Assembly (NCBI RefSeq): GCF_004803695.1
Contig: NZ_CP039393.1
Location: 1,302,001-1,366,000 of the forward strand
Source: Muribaculum gordoncarteri
Lineage (GTDB): Bacteria; Bacteroidota; Bacteroidia; Bacteroidales; Muribaculaceae
DNA length: 64,000 nucleotides
Direction of reading: 5' to 3'
The stretch's first letter is position 1. Every line of letters begins with the position of its first letter. The notes under the pieces were generated by a model. It had not been told where the DNA came from and made no database searches. It saw only the letters and a program-made list of their open reading frames with translations. The translations under genes were made by a program, and so were the position numbers. Below, piece by piece: positions 27,324 to 35,619 of the stretch.

Positions 27324-27554
27324 ATGGAGAATCGTCCGACCAATAGACTGAAAGTGGTACTCGCAGAGCGACGGCAGACCAACAAATGGCTTGCCGCCCA
27401 GCTTGGTGTTGACCAGACTACCGTCTCGAAATGGTGTACCAACTCCAGTCAACCCGATATATTCACATTCTCCCGAATCTGCCGTCTGCTTAATGTCAGC
27501 ATGGAGGATATGATTCGCGAGGATTCAACCGTAAAGACCGATGGCAATAGATAA
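27324..27554 (+). CDS. XRE-family transcriptional regulator
   Basis: 76 residues from ATG 27,324. Almost the whole protein is a lambda-repressor-like HTH: LKVVLAERRQTNKWLAAQLG, then VDQTTVSKWCTNSSQPDIFT and a terminal helix pair. It overlaps the following AlbA_2 gene by 14 bp, so the two products probably act together. Confidence 0.82.
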   Translation: MENRPTNRLKVVLAERRQTNKWLAAQLGVDQTTVSKWCTNSSQPDIFTFSRICRLLNVSMEDMIREDSTVKTDGNR

Positions 27555-29019
27555 AAACATAATACAAAGTCTGCTCAACGATATAGAGAGCGACCGGGCT
27601 GAAAGGACTATATCCGTAAACAACACAGATAAGTTCGGTCAGGCTATATGCGCATTTGCCAATGACCTACCCAACCACGGTAAGCCTGGCTATCTGATTA
27701 TCGGTGCCGATGACAAGACTGGAAAGGTTATCGGCTTGAATATTACAGATGAGCTGTTAAAAAACCTCTCCGCAATCCGTACTGACGGCAATGTCCAGCC
27801 CCAGCCGTCAATGATTGTTCAAAAGGTCGAGCTTGCCGACGGCGATGTCGCAGTTGTTGAAGTACAGCCGTCTCCATTTCCCCCGATACGATATAAGGGG
27901 CAGATATGGGTTCGTATCGGCCCGCGCAAAGGTGTCGCCAATGAGCAGGACGAGAAGATTCTGATTGAGAAGCGCAACAGTCAGGCTTTGACATACGATG
28001 CGCTTCCATGCCTGCGTGCCACGCTTGACGATATTGACATGCAGCTTTTCCTTAACGGCTATCTGCCGAAGGCGTTCCCTGCCGATGTACTAAAAGATGA
28101 CAAGCGGGACATCAAGCACCAGATGCAGTCGCTCGGATTCTTCGACACCCGATTTGACTGTCCCACCAATGCCGGAATAATCATGTTCGGAAACAATGTC
28201 GAGCGTTTTCTGCCCGGTGCCTACATACAGTATGTCAAGTTCAGAGGAAAAGGCAAAGGCGGCGAGGTGGAGCGTGAGTACAAATTCTCAGGCAACCTGA
28301 TGAAAGTGCTGTATCAGCTCGACACTTTCGTCGATACCACCATCACCAACAGACGCCCTGTACCTGTATCGGTTCTCCGGGAAGAGACTATCGTGGATTA
28401 TCCGCATTGGGCTACAAGAGAGCTGCTTATGAATTCGATTTGTCATCGCACGTATGACTCGAATGGCCCGATACAGTTCTATCAGTATGACGACCGCATC
28501 GAGATTCTCAACCATGGTGGTCTTTATGGCAAGGCAAATGCAGACAATTTTCCGAACGTAAATGACTATCGGAATACAATCATAGCTGAGGCTCTGCGTG
28601 TCCTTGGATTTGTCAATCGTTTTAGTCGTGGAGTCCAAAGGGTTGAGAACGATCTCTTGGAAAACGGCAACGGTCAACCGGAATTTGACCTGTCTTTGGG
28701 TACAGCTTTCAAGGTCATCGAGCGCAAGGCTCATATGGATGAGACAGAAAAGGAGACAGAAAAGGAGACAGAAAAGGAGACAGAAAAGGAAACAGAAAAT
28801 CCTTCATCAAAATTCTCATTATCAGAGCCCCAACGTAAAGTGTTCCATTTGCTTTGCATGAACAGCGACATAACGTATGCGGAACTGATGAGACAAACAA
28901 ATCTGTCTAGAAGCTATCTATCACGAATAATCTCAGCGTTGAAAGAGCATGGTTATGTTGTACGCAAAGGAAGTGACCGCGCCGGCAACTGGGAAATCCG
29001 CAAATCACTGACTGATTAA
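27541..29019 (+). CDS. AlbA_2 (Schlafen-like) ATPase/regulator with winged helix
   Basis: 492 residues. The N-terminal AlbA_2 domain carries NTDKFGQAICAFANDLPNHG, YLIIGADDKTG and a VQPSPFPPIRYKGQIWVRIG segment. A middle HATPase_c_4-like region follows (YPHWATRELLMNSICHRTYD; NHGGLYGKANADNFPN). The C-terminus is a MarR-type winged helix (SDITYAELMRQTNLSRSYLS). Between them is an ETEK repeat encoded by 12-bp units at 28,741-28,800. Similar proteins are called RecG-like regulators; some partner with XRE proteins or act in phage defence. Function here is unknown. Confidence 0.8.
   Translation: MAIDKNIIQSLLNDIESDRAERTISVNNTDKFGQAICAFANDLPNHGKPGYLIIGADDKTGKVIGLNITDELLKNLSAIRTDGNVQPQPSMIVQKVELADGDVAVVEVQPSPFPPIRYKGQIWVRIGPRKGVANEQDEKILIEKRNSQALTYDALPCLRATLDDIDMQLFLNGYLPKAFPADVLKDDKRDIKHQMQSLGFFDTRFDCPTNAGIIMFGNNVERFLPGAYIQYVKFRGKGKGGEVEREYKFSGNLMKVLYQLDTFVDTTITNRRPVPVSVLREETIVDYPHWATRELLMNSICHRTYDSNGPIQFYQYDDRIEILNHGGLYGKANADNFPNVNDYRNTIIAEALRVLGFVNRFSRGVQRVENDLLENGNGQPEFDLSLGTAFKVIERKAHMDETEKETEKETEKETEKETENPSSKFSLSEPQRKVFHLLCMNSDITYAELMRQTNLSRSYLSRIISALKEHGYVVRKGSDRAGNWEIRKSLTD
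28741..28800 (+). repeat. 12-bp in-frame tandem repeat in the AlbA_2 gene
   Basis: GAGACAGAAAAG is repeated four times, then GAAACAGAAAAT, encoding E-T-E-K units. Any unit gain or loss keeps the frame and only alters linker length. Confidence 0.85.
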
Positions 29020-29034
29020 GCCTTGATTAATGAA

Positions 29035-29850
29035 ATGTCTATGATAAAGATAATGTTTCTTCATGGGTTCACATCAAGCGGAGATTGTGAGATTGCCGAT
29101 ACACTGAGAAAGGAACTGGATGGAATCGCCGAGGTGGTCGCTCCGGATATTCCGCTACATCCATACGAGGCGATGGATGTGCTTCAGGACTTGTGCGGGG
29201 AGCAACAGTTCGACCTCATTGTCGGGTCGAGCTGCGGCTCATTCTACGGCCAGCAGCTTGTGAGGTTCACAACTCTGCCGGCGATTCTTGTCAGTCCGTT
29301 CCTGAAGATGACGGAGTTTCTGGAGCCGCGCATCGGCATCCACGAATACAAGTCGCCGCGCAAGGACGGCCAACAGCAGTTTGAGATTACTCCAGAGCTT
29401 ATCGCCGAGTTTGCCTGGATGGAGGCTCATCAGTTCGACTGCTACGACCCCTTCAACCGCGACCGAGTCTGGGGAATGTTCGGCTCGCAGGACACGCTCG
29501 CCCATTTTCGGAATCTGTTCACTGAATATTATCCCAAGGCAATCGACTTCGACGGCCCACACACCATGACCGCTGGAAACGTCCATCAAGACCTCGTCCC
29601 GGCAATAAAACAGATGCTCGCCGAAGTGACGCCCGTCCGCGAACGCTACTTCCGCCACTTCAAAGGCGGTAAATATCGGCTATGGCATATAGCAAAGGAT
29701 TCCGAAACCCAGGAGCGCATGGTCGTCTATCAGGCTCTCTACAGCAAACACGGCTATTGGGTACGCCCCGAGCGAATGTTCTTCGAGCGCATCATTCGCG
29801 ATGGCGACACCTTCCCCCGCTTTGCCGAAATCAAAAAAGAAGATCTATGA
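29035..29850 (+). CDS. YqiA-type esterase fused to a DUF1653 domain
   Basis: 271 residues from ATG 29,035 (a TTG lies at 29,023). The N-terminal 190 residues are an alpha/beta hydrolase of the YqiA/UPF0227 group: KIMFLHGFTSSGDC, then GSSCGSFYGQQL with the nucleophile Ser, and an aspartate in FGSQDTLAHF with His in GPHTMT. Residues about 205-271 are a DUF1653 domain: RYFRHFKGGKYRLWHIAKDS, MVVYQALYSKHGYWVRPERM, FFERI. DUF1653 is usually a separate short protein. Overlaps the next ATG. Confidence 0.82.
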   Translation: MSMIKIMFLHGFTSSGDCEIADTLRKELDGIAEVVAPDIPLHPYEAMDVLQDLCGEQQFDLIVGSSCGSFYGQQLVRFTTLPAILVSPFLKMTEFLEPRIGIHEYKSPRKDGQQQFEITPELIAEFAWMEAHQFDCYDPFNRDRVWGMFGSQDTLAHFRNLFTEYYPKAIDFDGPHTMTAGNVHQDLVPAIKQMLAEVTPVRERYFRHFKGGKYRLWHIAKDSETQERMVVYQALYSKHGYWVRPERMFFERIIRDGDTFPRFAEIKKEDL

Positions 29851-30329
29851 GACCGATGAGAAAAGTGCAGCGTCAGCGCGATGCCGCCTGGGCACTGCAA
29901 GTGTTCGACAAAGCGCCCTATGTCACAGTAAGCATGACTCGTCCGGACGGAACACCATACGGATTGCCTCTGTCGCTTGTAAGATGCGGCACCGACCGAT
30001 TATATTTCCATTGCGCCGGAGAGGGAGAAAAGCTGGACTGTCTGAGAGCCAATCCGATAGTCAGCTTGTCGGCAGTCAGCAAGTGCACGCCCAAATTTGA
30101 AGAAGAAAAGCATAACTTCACAGAATATTTTCATTCAGCTGTGGCTGTCGGAAAAGCCGAAATAGTCGAAGACGACTCCGAGAAGATACAGGCTCTGCGT
30201 TTGCTCTGCGAACGCTTCCTCCCCAACTATATGGCTCATTTCGATGAAGCCATCGCCCGCAGCCTGTCACGCACCACCATAGTAAGGATTACCCTTACCG
30301 AACCTCCGGTCGGCAAGTGCAAGCCCTGA
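29847..30329 (+). CDS. pyridoxamine 5'-phosphate oxidase-like flavoprotein (NimA-related)
   Basis: 160 residues, start ATG 29,847 overlapping the previous stop (ATGA). The N-terminus MRPMRKVQRQRDAAWALQVF is followed by a split-barrel: PYVTVSMTRPDGTPYGLPLS, LYFHCAGEGEKLDCLRANP and a C-terminal IVRITLTEP strand. This is the FMN-binding PNPOx-like fold, and the layout resembles 5-nitroimidazole reductase (Nim) proteins. Drug resistance is not shown by sequence alone. It lies in the mobile element together with other redox genes. Confidence 0.78.
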   Translation: MRPMRKVQRQRDAAWALQVFDKAPYVTVSMTRPDGTPYGLPLSLVRCGTDRLYFHCAGEGEKLDCLRANPIVSLSAVSKCTPKFEEEKHNFTEYFHSAVAVGKAEIVEDDSEKIQALRLLCERFLPNYMAHFDEAIARSLSRTTIVRITLTEPPVGKCKP

Positions 30330-30507
30330 TCGAAGCAAAAGGCAACTAGACTTCTATTTGAATTGGAACAGTGTATTCAATATCATTTTACATTTCAGTG
30401 CAAAGATTTAGCACTGGATATGGCTAATTTTGCGGTGTCCACGGACTTATGCCCTCGACATCAGCATAAAACTCGGGTGTAATGCCATCAAATTCGAGAA
30501 AATTTGT

Positions 30508-30515
30508 TAACTTTG
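30508..30515 (+). promoter_or_regulatory. -7 box upstream of the broken methyltransferase gene
   Basis: TAACTTTG lies in the 30,330-30,680 gap. Transcription from here would pass through the hairpin at 30,594-30,655 before the gene at 30,681. Confidence 0.5.
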
Positions 30516-30593
30516 CATTCTATACAACGGAATATCTGAGAAATGACCAGTCAACACAATACAAAGACATAAGGCGCGAGCCGAGAAAACTTT

Positions 30594-30655
30594 GAGAACC
30601 CCTTCGTAGTCGTTACAGGCTTTGGTCGGCCTTCAGATACTACGCTGGGGTTCTC
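30594..30655 (+). other. long stem-loop in the leader of the methyltransferase gene
   Basis: GAGAACCCC (30,594-30,602) pairs with GGGGTTCTC (30,647-30,655), and inner CGTAGT pairs with ACTACG. A 28-nt apical region and a TGCTTTT tail follow. It could be a leader terminator/attenuator or a small structured RNA. Transcript evidence is lacking. Confidence 0.45.
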
Positions 30656-30680
30656 TGCTTTTAATGAACCGACAAATCGC

Positions 30681-30820
30681 ATGAAAGCGAGTGATAAACA
30701 TAAACTTATTGACCGCATCAAGACCTTGGAGGGCTTGTCCCACGATGAACGCTCGGCCCTTCTTGGGCTTCTCAACGAGACCAAAACATACGGTCTTGTT
30801 TGGGAGGATAAGCCCGAGGT
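30681..30820 (+). pseudogene. DNA methyltransferase, N-terminal fragment cut by IS21
   Basis: MKASDKHKLIDRIKTLEGLS followed by HDERSALLGLLNETKTYGLV and WEDKPEVEK. This matches the N-terminal leader of Bacteroidales site-specific DNA-methyltransferases (type III-like). The reading frame then enters the IS21 end. No methyltransferase continuation is seen on the far side of the IS. Family call rests on the short N-terminal pattern. Confidence 0.5.
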
Positions 30821-30945
30821 GGAAAAGTCGGTGCAGATTGCCCCCTGTCGGCGGGAAAAAATTGACCCCCTCGTCAAAATAAGATTGACCCCTGAAAAGT
30901 CCTGGCGGCGGGGGTCAATTTAATATTGTCGATTTTATATCCGGC

Positions 30946-31722
30946 TTACTTTTTAGCCTTGAGTTTTCGCATGCTTTCTCCGGAGAGTTCGATGGTATGG
31001 GCGGAGTGGACTATGCGGTCAAGGATAGCGTCAGCCACAGTCGGATCCCCCACCATGTCGTACCATGCCGAGGGCGGATACTGGGATGTGATGATTATTG
31101 ATTTGCGCTCGTGCCGGTCTTCGATTATGTCCAGCAGTATGGGACGTTCCTTTGCGTCAAGAGGGACAAGGAACAGGTCGTCAAGAATCAGAAGCTGACA
31201 GCGTTCGATTTTCTTGAGTTCGGCTTCAAGGCAGTTTCTGACTTTTGCCACCTTCATGGCGCCGAGAAGTTTTGCGGCATTGCCGTACAGGGTGCGTATG
31301 CCGCGCTTGCAGGCCTCATGTCCCAGAGCGCATGCCAGGAAGCTCTTGCCGGTTCCTGCCGAACCTGTGATGAAGAGATTAGTACCCTGGCGCACGAAGT
31401 CGAGAGTGGCGAGCCGTTCCATCTGGTTACGGTCGAGGCCCCGGCTGACGGTGTAGTCGATTTCTTCCATATAGGCCTTGTAGCGGAATGACGCATTTCG
31501 GGTCAGACGTGCAATGGCGGCCTGAGCGCGCCAGTCCCATTCCCGAGCGAGCAGCATCGAGAGGAAGGAGTCCGGAGTCATCGACTGTGCTGTGGTGCCG
31601 GCGATGCTTTCGCGGAAGGCTTCGGCCATGCCGTGCATTTTCATTCGGTTCATCAGATCGAGCGAGATCTGGTTCTGGTCCTGTACTGCGGATACAGGGG
31701 CGGTTTTATTGTCTGTTTCCAT
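30946..31722 (-). CDS. istB: IS21 IstB-type ATP-binding transposition helper
   Basis: About 258 residues from ATG 31,722 (frame open to 31,776). AAA+ ATPase with Walker A GSAGTGKSF, Walker B LLILDDLFLVP, and sensor IIITSQYPPSAWYD. The N-terminus LDLMNRMKMHGMAEAFRESI is typical of IstB. It would organise IstA on target DNA. It appears intact, while istA upstream is frameshifted. Confidence 0.92.
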   Translation of the reverse strand: METDNKTAPVSAVQDQNQISLDLMNRMKMHGMAEAFRESIAGTTAQSMTPDSFLSMLLAREWDWRAQAAIARLTRNASFRYKAYMEEIDYTVSRGLDRNQMERLATLDFVRQGTNLFITGSAGTGKSFLACALGHEACKRGIRTLYGNAAKLLGAMKVAKVRNCLEAELKKIERCQLLILDDLFLVPLDAKERPILLDIIEDRHERKSIIITSQYPPSAWYDMVGDPTVADAILDRIVHSAHTIELSGESMRKLKAKK

Positions 31723-33296
31723 TGTTGTCTTTTTTATTGTTGTTTGAGTTCCGGGCCAGGAAGTATTCACGGCCACGTATATTTTTGTGTATCAGAGAAG
31801 GAACGGGGTCCTGCGGCCGGGAGATGCTGCCGTTTTCATCCGGCAGGAAGTCTGCGTCCTCACCCAGTTCGAGCACCCGGCGCAATGCCTGGTAACCGTA
31901 TTCCGCCTTCATTCCGGCACAGGCGCAGGCCGCGATGAGACGGTCGGCCCCATACTTCTTTTCAAGGGTGATTATCCCACGGCATGAGCTGAAGGACTTC
32001 GGCGGATACTGTAGGTGTCTGTCTACTTCCCGGAGATAGTCGAGCACGATGTTGTCGATCTGTCCGGCGCGTACGAACAGTTCCTCAAGGTCCTTGTCGT
32101 AAGCCCCGTAATGGCCCGGCAGGTTGTGCTCCCGTTTCCATGAGTAGGCATAGGGGATGTCGCAGCGGTTGTGAACCGCCACAAGATTATATCTCCACGG
32201 TGTCGGCGTCATAGAGAATGACCACACGTTTGCCGACATGTTCTCTGGGTACGCTGTAGTGATGCTTGGAAAGCGACACATAGCAGTTCTTTCCGACAGT
32301 CATCAGCTTGCGTTCCTTCACAGTGAAGCTCCGCTCGGGCAGCGGACGCAGCTGGTCTTTCTCCATACGGTTGAACATCTGCACTCGTGAGACGTTCCGC
32401 CCGGCCATTGTCTTTTCGTTGAAATCGAGCAACGAGATATGGATGGCGGTGTTAAGCTCGTCAAGGCTGCCGAACGTCATTCCCTCGATATCGGCATAGA
32501 CGGATTTGTAAAGCAGTTTCACGGCATTCTCCACCAGGGCCTTGTCCTTGGGGTGCCGGACACGTGCCGGATATACCGCACATCCGTAATGCTCGGCAAA
32601 TGCGGCGAACACTTCATTGATCACCGGCTCGTTGCGGTCGCTTCTGCTTACGGCCGCCTTGAGATTGTCCGGCACTATCGCGGCAGGAACGCCGCCGAAG
32701 TATTGCATGGCGCCCTCACATCCTTTGATGAGGTCTTCCTTGCGCTGGGACCATGCGGCCTCACAGTAAGTGTAATGACTGAAAGGCAGTATCGCGACGA
32801 ACACCTCTGCTTTTTTAGTCTCGCCCGTCATGCAGTCGACCACCTCAAGGCGGTCTCCGGCAAAGTCGATGTACATCTGGTCTCCGGCATAATGCTCCAC
32901 ATGTCCGACCACCTTGCTTTGATGCAGGTACTGACGGAGAGCCTGCTTGAACATCGTCAGTCCATAGCCGTCAGGATAAGCAGCATGATACCGCTCGTAC
33001 AGCCGTGCCTTGGACATACCCTTGCGTGTCAGCTGTTTTGCATACTCGGGAAGAAGTGCTTCAAGCTCCGTCTCACGCTCTGAAGGTTTGCTGTGTCGCA
33101 CCTTCTCCTGCCCAAGCTCCTGCCGGAGTTGTTCTTCCGTCATTGCAAGAAGCTTTTCCATGGACTTGCCGCTCGACTGAAACAGACGCACATATTTGCG
33201 CGTGCTGTTGCGGGATATATGGAAAACCGCGGCAATTTCCTTTAATCCCATCCCCGACTGGTAACATCGAAGGATATTTTTTAATTTTGTAACCAT
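31706..33296 (-). pseudogene. istA: IS21 IstA-type transposase, frameshifted near residue 369
   Basis: Two overlapping frames. The first, from ATG 33,296, has an HTH N-terminus (GLKEIAAVFHISRNSTRKYV) and a DDE catalytic core (MYIDFAGDRLEV, VPDNLKAAV, and KALVENAVKLLY). It stops at 32,187 after ADTVEI. The second frame, from about 32,260, continues with YNLVAVHNRCDIPYAYSWKR to 31,706. The break falls in GAGATATAATCTTG, where loss of one AT unit explains the shift. A natural programmed shift cannot be excluded. Confidence 0.8.
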
Positions 33297-33457
33297 AAAT
33301 TTGTAATTTTAGATTTACCCCCGCCGTGCCAGGACTTGGATTTCTAAAACTACAAAAAAATCCCTTGCGGAGTATTCCGACAGGGGTCATTTTTATTTCG
33401 TCGCCGAGGGTCAATCTTATTTCGACGAAAAGGGTCACATTTTCCCGCCGACAGGGG

Positions 33458-33733
33458 TCAATCTGCACCGACTTTTCCAATCTGCACGTAACTCAGTCGC
33501 CGAGGCTCCCCGGCAACCCCCGTCGATGCCCCCTGCTCCTTGGGCTTCAACACATCAGGCTTGGATGCCTGCTCCACCGACACCGTCCTCGGCTTCACAT
33601 CCAGTCCGCCTTCAGGCACCGCAACACGCCGCACCCCGTCGGCAACCGTCGAGCCGCCCGCATCCTGTCGGGCAGTCGGCTGGGCAACAGGCTGCTGCAC
33701 CTCGTTGCCCAAAATCCTATCTCTCGTCGTCAT
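33458..33733 (-). pseudogene. phage-like hypothetical protein, 3' end replaced by IS21
   Basis: 91 residues starting MTTRDRILGNEVQQPVAQPT. It is rich in Gln, Pro and Val and looks like a disordered structural or scaffold protein. The last residues (GKVGAD) are encoded by the IS21 end, so the native C-terminus is missing. It is 2 bp downstream of the 34,227 gene, in one operon. Confidence 0.45.
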
Positions 33734-33735
33734 GG

Positions 33736-34227
33736 CTAAAACAATCCTGCAATGTTTGTACCCGCCGACGACACACCGCCCACGGCCTGCGACACCGCAT
33801 GGCTCTTATTGATGTTAAGGTCGTTAATCTGCTGCTGCAACGCATCATCCTTCGCGTGGTACTGCGACTCGATCATGTCCTTGCGGCGTTCCGCATTGGC
33901 CGCTATCGCCGTCGTGGCATCCGCAAGAGCGCGGTTGTTGGCCTCCTTGGCCGCAGCAACAGCCTCCTCGGTGCCGCCCATCACCGCCTGTGCTCCCGCC
34001 GCCTGGCGGTTACGATTCCTTATCGACTCCTCTGTCTTCGCGAGTATAGCCTGTGCATCAGCACGCTGCGTCGCATCCTCGTTGTACCGGCGGTTGTACC
34101 AGTCTGCATTGCGTTGACGCTGCTCGTTAAGGCTGTCGCGCACCTGTCGCATCGCCTTCGACGCTTTAATACCGCCAAATATGCCCCCTATAGCTTTCAA
34201 GCCGAGGCCTATTCCTGCACCAATCAT
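33736..34227 (-). CDS. phage-like pilot/internal virion-type protein
   Basis: 163 residues. The Gly/Ile-rich hydrophobic start MIGAGIGLGLKAIGGIFGGI is followed by a long helical region rich in Ala, Gln and Arg (RNADWYNRRYNEDATQRADA, and AQAVMGGTEEAVAAAKEANN). It ends in a small glycine-rich tail. This layout resembles DNA-pilot (VP2/H) and T7 gp14-like channel proteins. No identity is claimed beyond this layout. Confidence 0.4.
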   Translation of the reverse strand: MIGAGIGLGLKAIGGIFGGIKASKAMRQVRDSLNEQRQRNADWYNRRYNEDATQRADAQAILAKTEESIRNRNRQAAGAQAVMGGTEEAVAAAKEANNRALADATTAIAANAERRKDMIESQYHAKDDALQQQINDLNINKSHAVSQAVGGVSSAGTNIAGLF

Positions 34228-34273
34228 TGTAGTTTACGGTTAAAGTTATAATCAATGTGCTAAGTTAAGTCAT

Positions 34274-34281
34274 TAACTTTG
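34274..34281 (+). promoter_or_regulatory. -7 box of the KTGGR gene
   Basis: TAACTTTG, 36 bp before the ATG at 34,318. Confidence 0.5.
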
Positions 34282-34317
34282 TATCAATCTTTTAACTTTA
34301 ACCGCACGTATACGACA

Positions 34318-34644
34318 ATGGCACTTGGACGAAAAACAGGCGGCCGCGTAGCTGGCACGCCCAACAAAAAAAATCCCCTGAAAGGCTACCTGCGCACCCA
34401 CTCAATCGAATACTTCACAGCCCGTCCACGCACCGACGAACACGGCAACAGCTTCATCGCATCCGACTTCGACCTCGACCTCGCCGAGCTGGCTCCCGTC
34501 GATCGCGTCACCGCCGAGCTCAAACTGCTTAAATTCCACACGCCCGAGATGAAGTCAGTCGACATGGACATGACAGTCGACGACACCTCAAGGTCCATCG
34601 CCGACCGCCTCTCACAGCTCGTCGACGACACCCCCGCCTCCTAA
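34318..34644 (+). CDS. KTGGR-type small phage/element protein
   Basis: 108 residues from ATG 34,318; a TTG at 34,279 is inside the -7 box. The start MALGRKTGGRVAGTPNKKNP is the K-T-G-G-R-x-x-G-T-P-N-K motif of small terminase-like or DUF5681-like phage proteins. The rest is acidic. The large terminase subunit is not in the window. Confidence 0.5.
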   Translation: MALGRKTGGRVAGTPNKKNPLKGYLRTHSIEYFTARPRTDEHGNSFIASDFDLDLAELAPVDRVTAELKLLKFHTPEMKSVDMDMTVDDTSRSIADRLSQLVDDTPAS

Positions 34645-34684
34645 CCACCCCACCCCGCCCCGTCCCTTGACAGCTCCCAAACCG

Positions 34685-34888
34685 CTAACCTCGCTTGCAA
34701 ACGCGCTTCAGCTCTTCAAGGTCACAACGCTTAGGGCTGTCGCTGTTTTTGGTCGCATCTATGAGTGGCATGTCGTTAGTGAAGGCCGTCCACGACTTGC
34801 CCGTTGCCGGCGAAGTGTAAATTACCTTATAGCGGCCATGTCCTGCAAATGTGAAGTCAAAGTCGTAGATGGTTGTCTTAGTTCTCAT
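34685..34888 (-). CDS. small hypothetical protein
   Basis: 67 residues from ATG 34,888. MRTKTTIYDFDFTFAGHGRY, then KVIYTSPATGKSWTAFTNDM, suggests a compact beta-sheet protein. The upstream extension to 34,960 overlaps the promoter box (CAAAGATA at 34,926-34,933, minus TATCTTTG), so I use the inner ATG. No family recognised. Confidence 0.55.
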   Translation of the reverse strand: MRTKTTIYDFDFTFAGHGRYKVIYTSPATGKSWTAFTNDMPLIDATKNSDSPKRCDLEELKRVCKRG

Positions 34889-35073
34889 AACGGTTATTTT
34901 TTTGTTGTTGGTTAATTTTATGATGCAAAGATATAAGATAAAACTTATATCGCAATACACGTTATAAGATTTAACTAATATTTAACACTATGTTTAATAT
35001 TCGCTAAAACTAATATAGTTGTAAAATTTTTAAGTTATATCTTATTTATACTTGAATATTGGAAAGTTTTTAC

Positions 35074-35081
35074 TACCTTTG
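35074..35081 (+). promoter_or_regulatory. -7 box of the 35,105 regulator
   Basis: TACCTTTG, 23 bp before ATG 35,105. Confidence 0.6.
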
Positions 35082-35104
35082 CGGTATTCGATAAAACTTA
35101 TATT

Positions 35105-35365
35105 ATGGACATAAAAAAGATAATTCAAGAACGCGGATGGACGATCAGCCAAGTCGCTGAACAAATGACAAACAAAAAAGGAGAGAAAGGAATATCTCAA
35201 TCAGCACTATCTCAGCTCATAAATGGAAATCCAACCATTGATAAGCTTCAAGAAATAGCGTCGATAATAGGAGTGTCACTGTCTGTTTTGGTGGGAGGGG
35301 GCAATTTTGTCATTTGCCCATACTGCGGCAACAAAATCAATGTTGAGCTAAAAAAACCGGAATAA
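35105..35365 (+). CDS. XRE-family regulator with C-terminal zinc-ribbon-like tail
   Basis: 86 residues. HTH core: MDIKKIIQERGWTISQVAEQ, KGISQSALSQLINGNPTIDK, LQEIASIIGVSLSVLVGG. The tail FVICPYCGNKINVEL carries one C-x2-C pair, half of a zinc ribbon. Two subunits could share a metal (inference). Location near the integrase suggests lysogeny-type control. Confidence 0.8.
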   Translation: MDIKKIIQERGWTISQVAEQMTNKKGEKGISQSALSQLINGNPTIDKLQEIASIIGVSLSVLVGGGNFVICPYCGNKINVELKKPE

Positions 35366-35470
35366 AGCCCCCTTCATCTACTTCATCTACTTTTTTCGCA
35401 ATTATTTCCTCCGCATTTATCGCCGTTAATTACGCAAAAATGGCAATAAATGCGGATTGTCATTAATAGG

Positions 35471-35575
35471 GTTTTCTCAGAAGAAACTGGGGTTTCCTCC
35501 GAAGAAACTGGGGTTTTCTCAGAAGAAACTGGGGTTTTCTCCGAAGAAACTGGGGTTTTCTCCGAAGAAACTCGC
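35471..35575. repeat. five 21-bp tandem repeats with internal dyad
   Basis: Units start at 35,471, 35,492, 35,513, 35,534 and 35,555. The consensus is GTTTTCTCCGAAGAAACTGG plus G, with C/A variation at one site. Each unit has the dyad GTTTTCT/AGAAAC. The length is a multiple of three, so minus-strand frames are open through it, but I do not call a gene. Confidence 0.9.
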
Positions 35576-35619
35576 AATAATGATTTTTGTCAAAAATTTC
35601 AGTACACCTATTTATAAAA

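Larger units (their letters stand above)
30821..33478. mobile_element. IS21-family insertion sequence (damaged)
   Basis: About 2.66 kb. Both ends begin GGAAAAGTCGGTGCAGATTG in inverted orientation. Further in, both have repeated TTGACCCCTGTCGGCGGGAAA-type blocks making imperfect inverted repeats of about 70 bp. It contains istA (frameshifted) and istB on the minus strand. No clear target duplication is visible; the broken genes on each side are different, which points to recombination or deletion. Confidence 0.85.

Noticed and set aside
26975-27452. Minus-strand frames around 27.0-27.4 kb
   Set aside because: They overlap the promoter and start of the XRE gene and have no protein-like composition.
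32439-33083. Plus-strand 214-residue frame opposite istA
   Set aside because: Shadow of the transposase gene.
30815-33485. Target site duplication of the IS21 copy
   Set aside because: Flanking bases do not match as a direct repeat; the shared GGAAAAG is inverted and belongs to the IS ends.
35471-35575. CRISPR array
   Set aside because: Units are directly adjacent with no spacers, and no cas genes are in the window.
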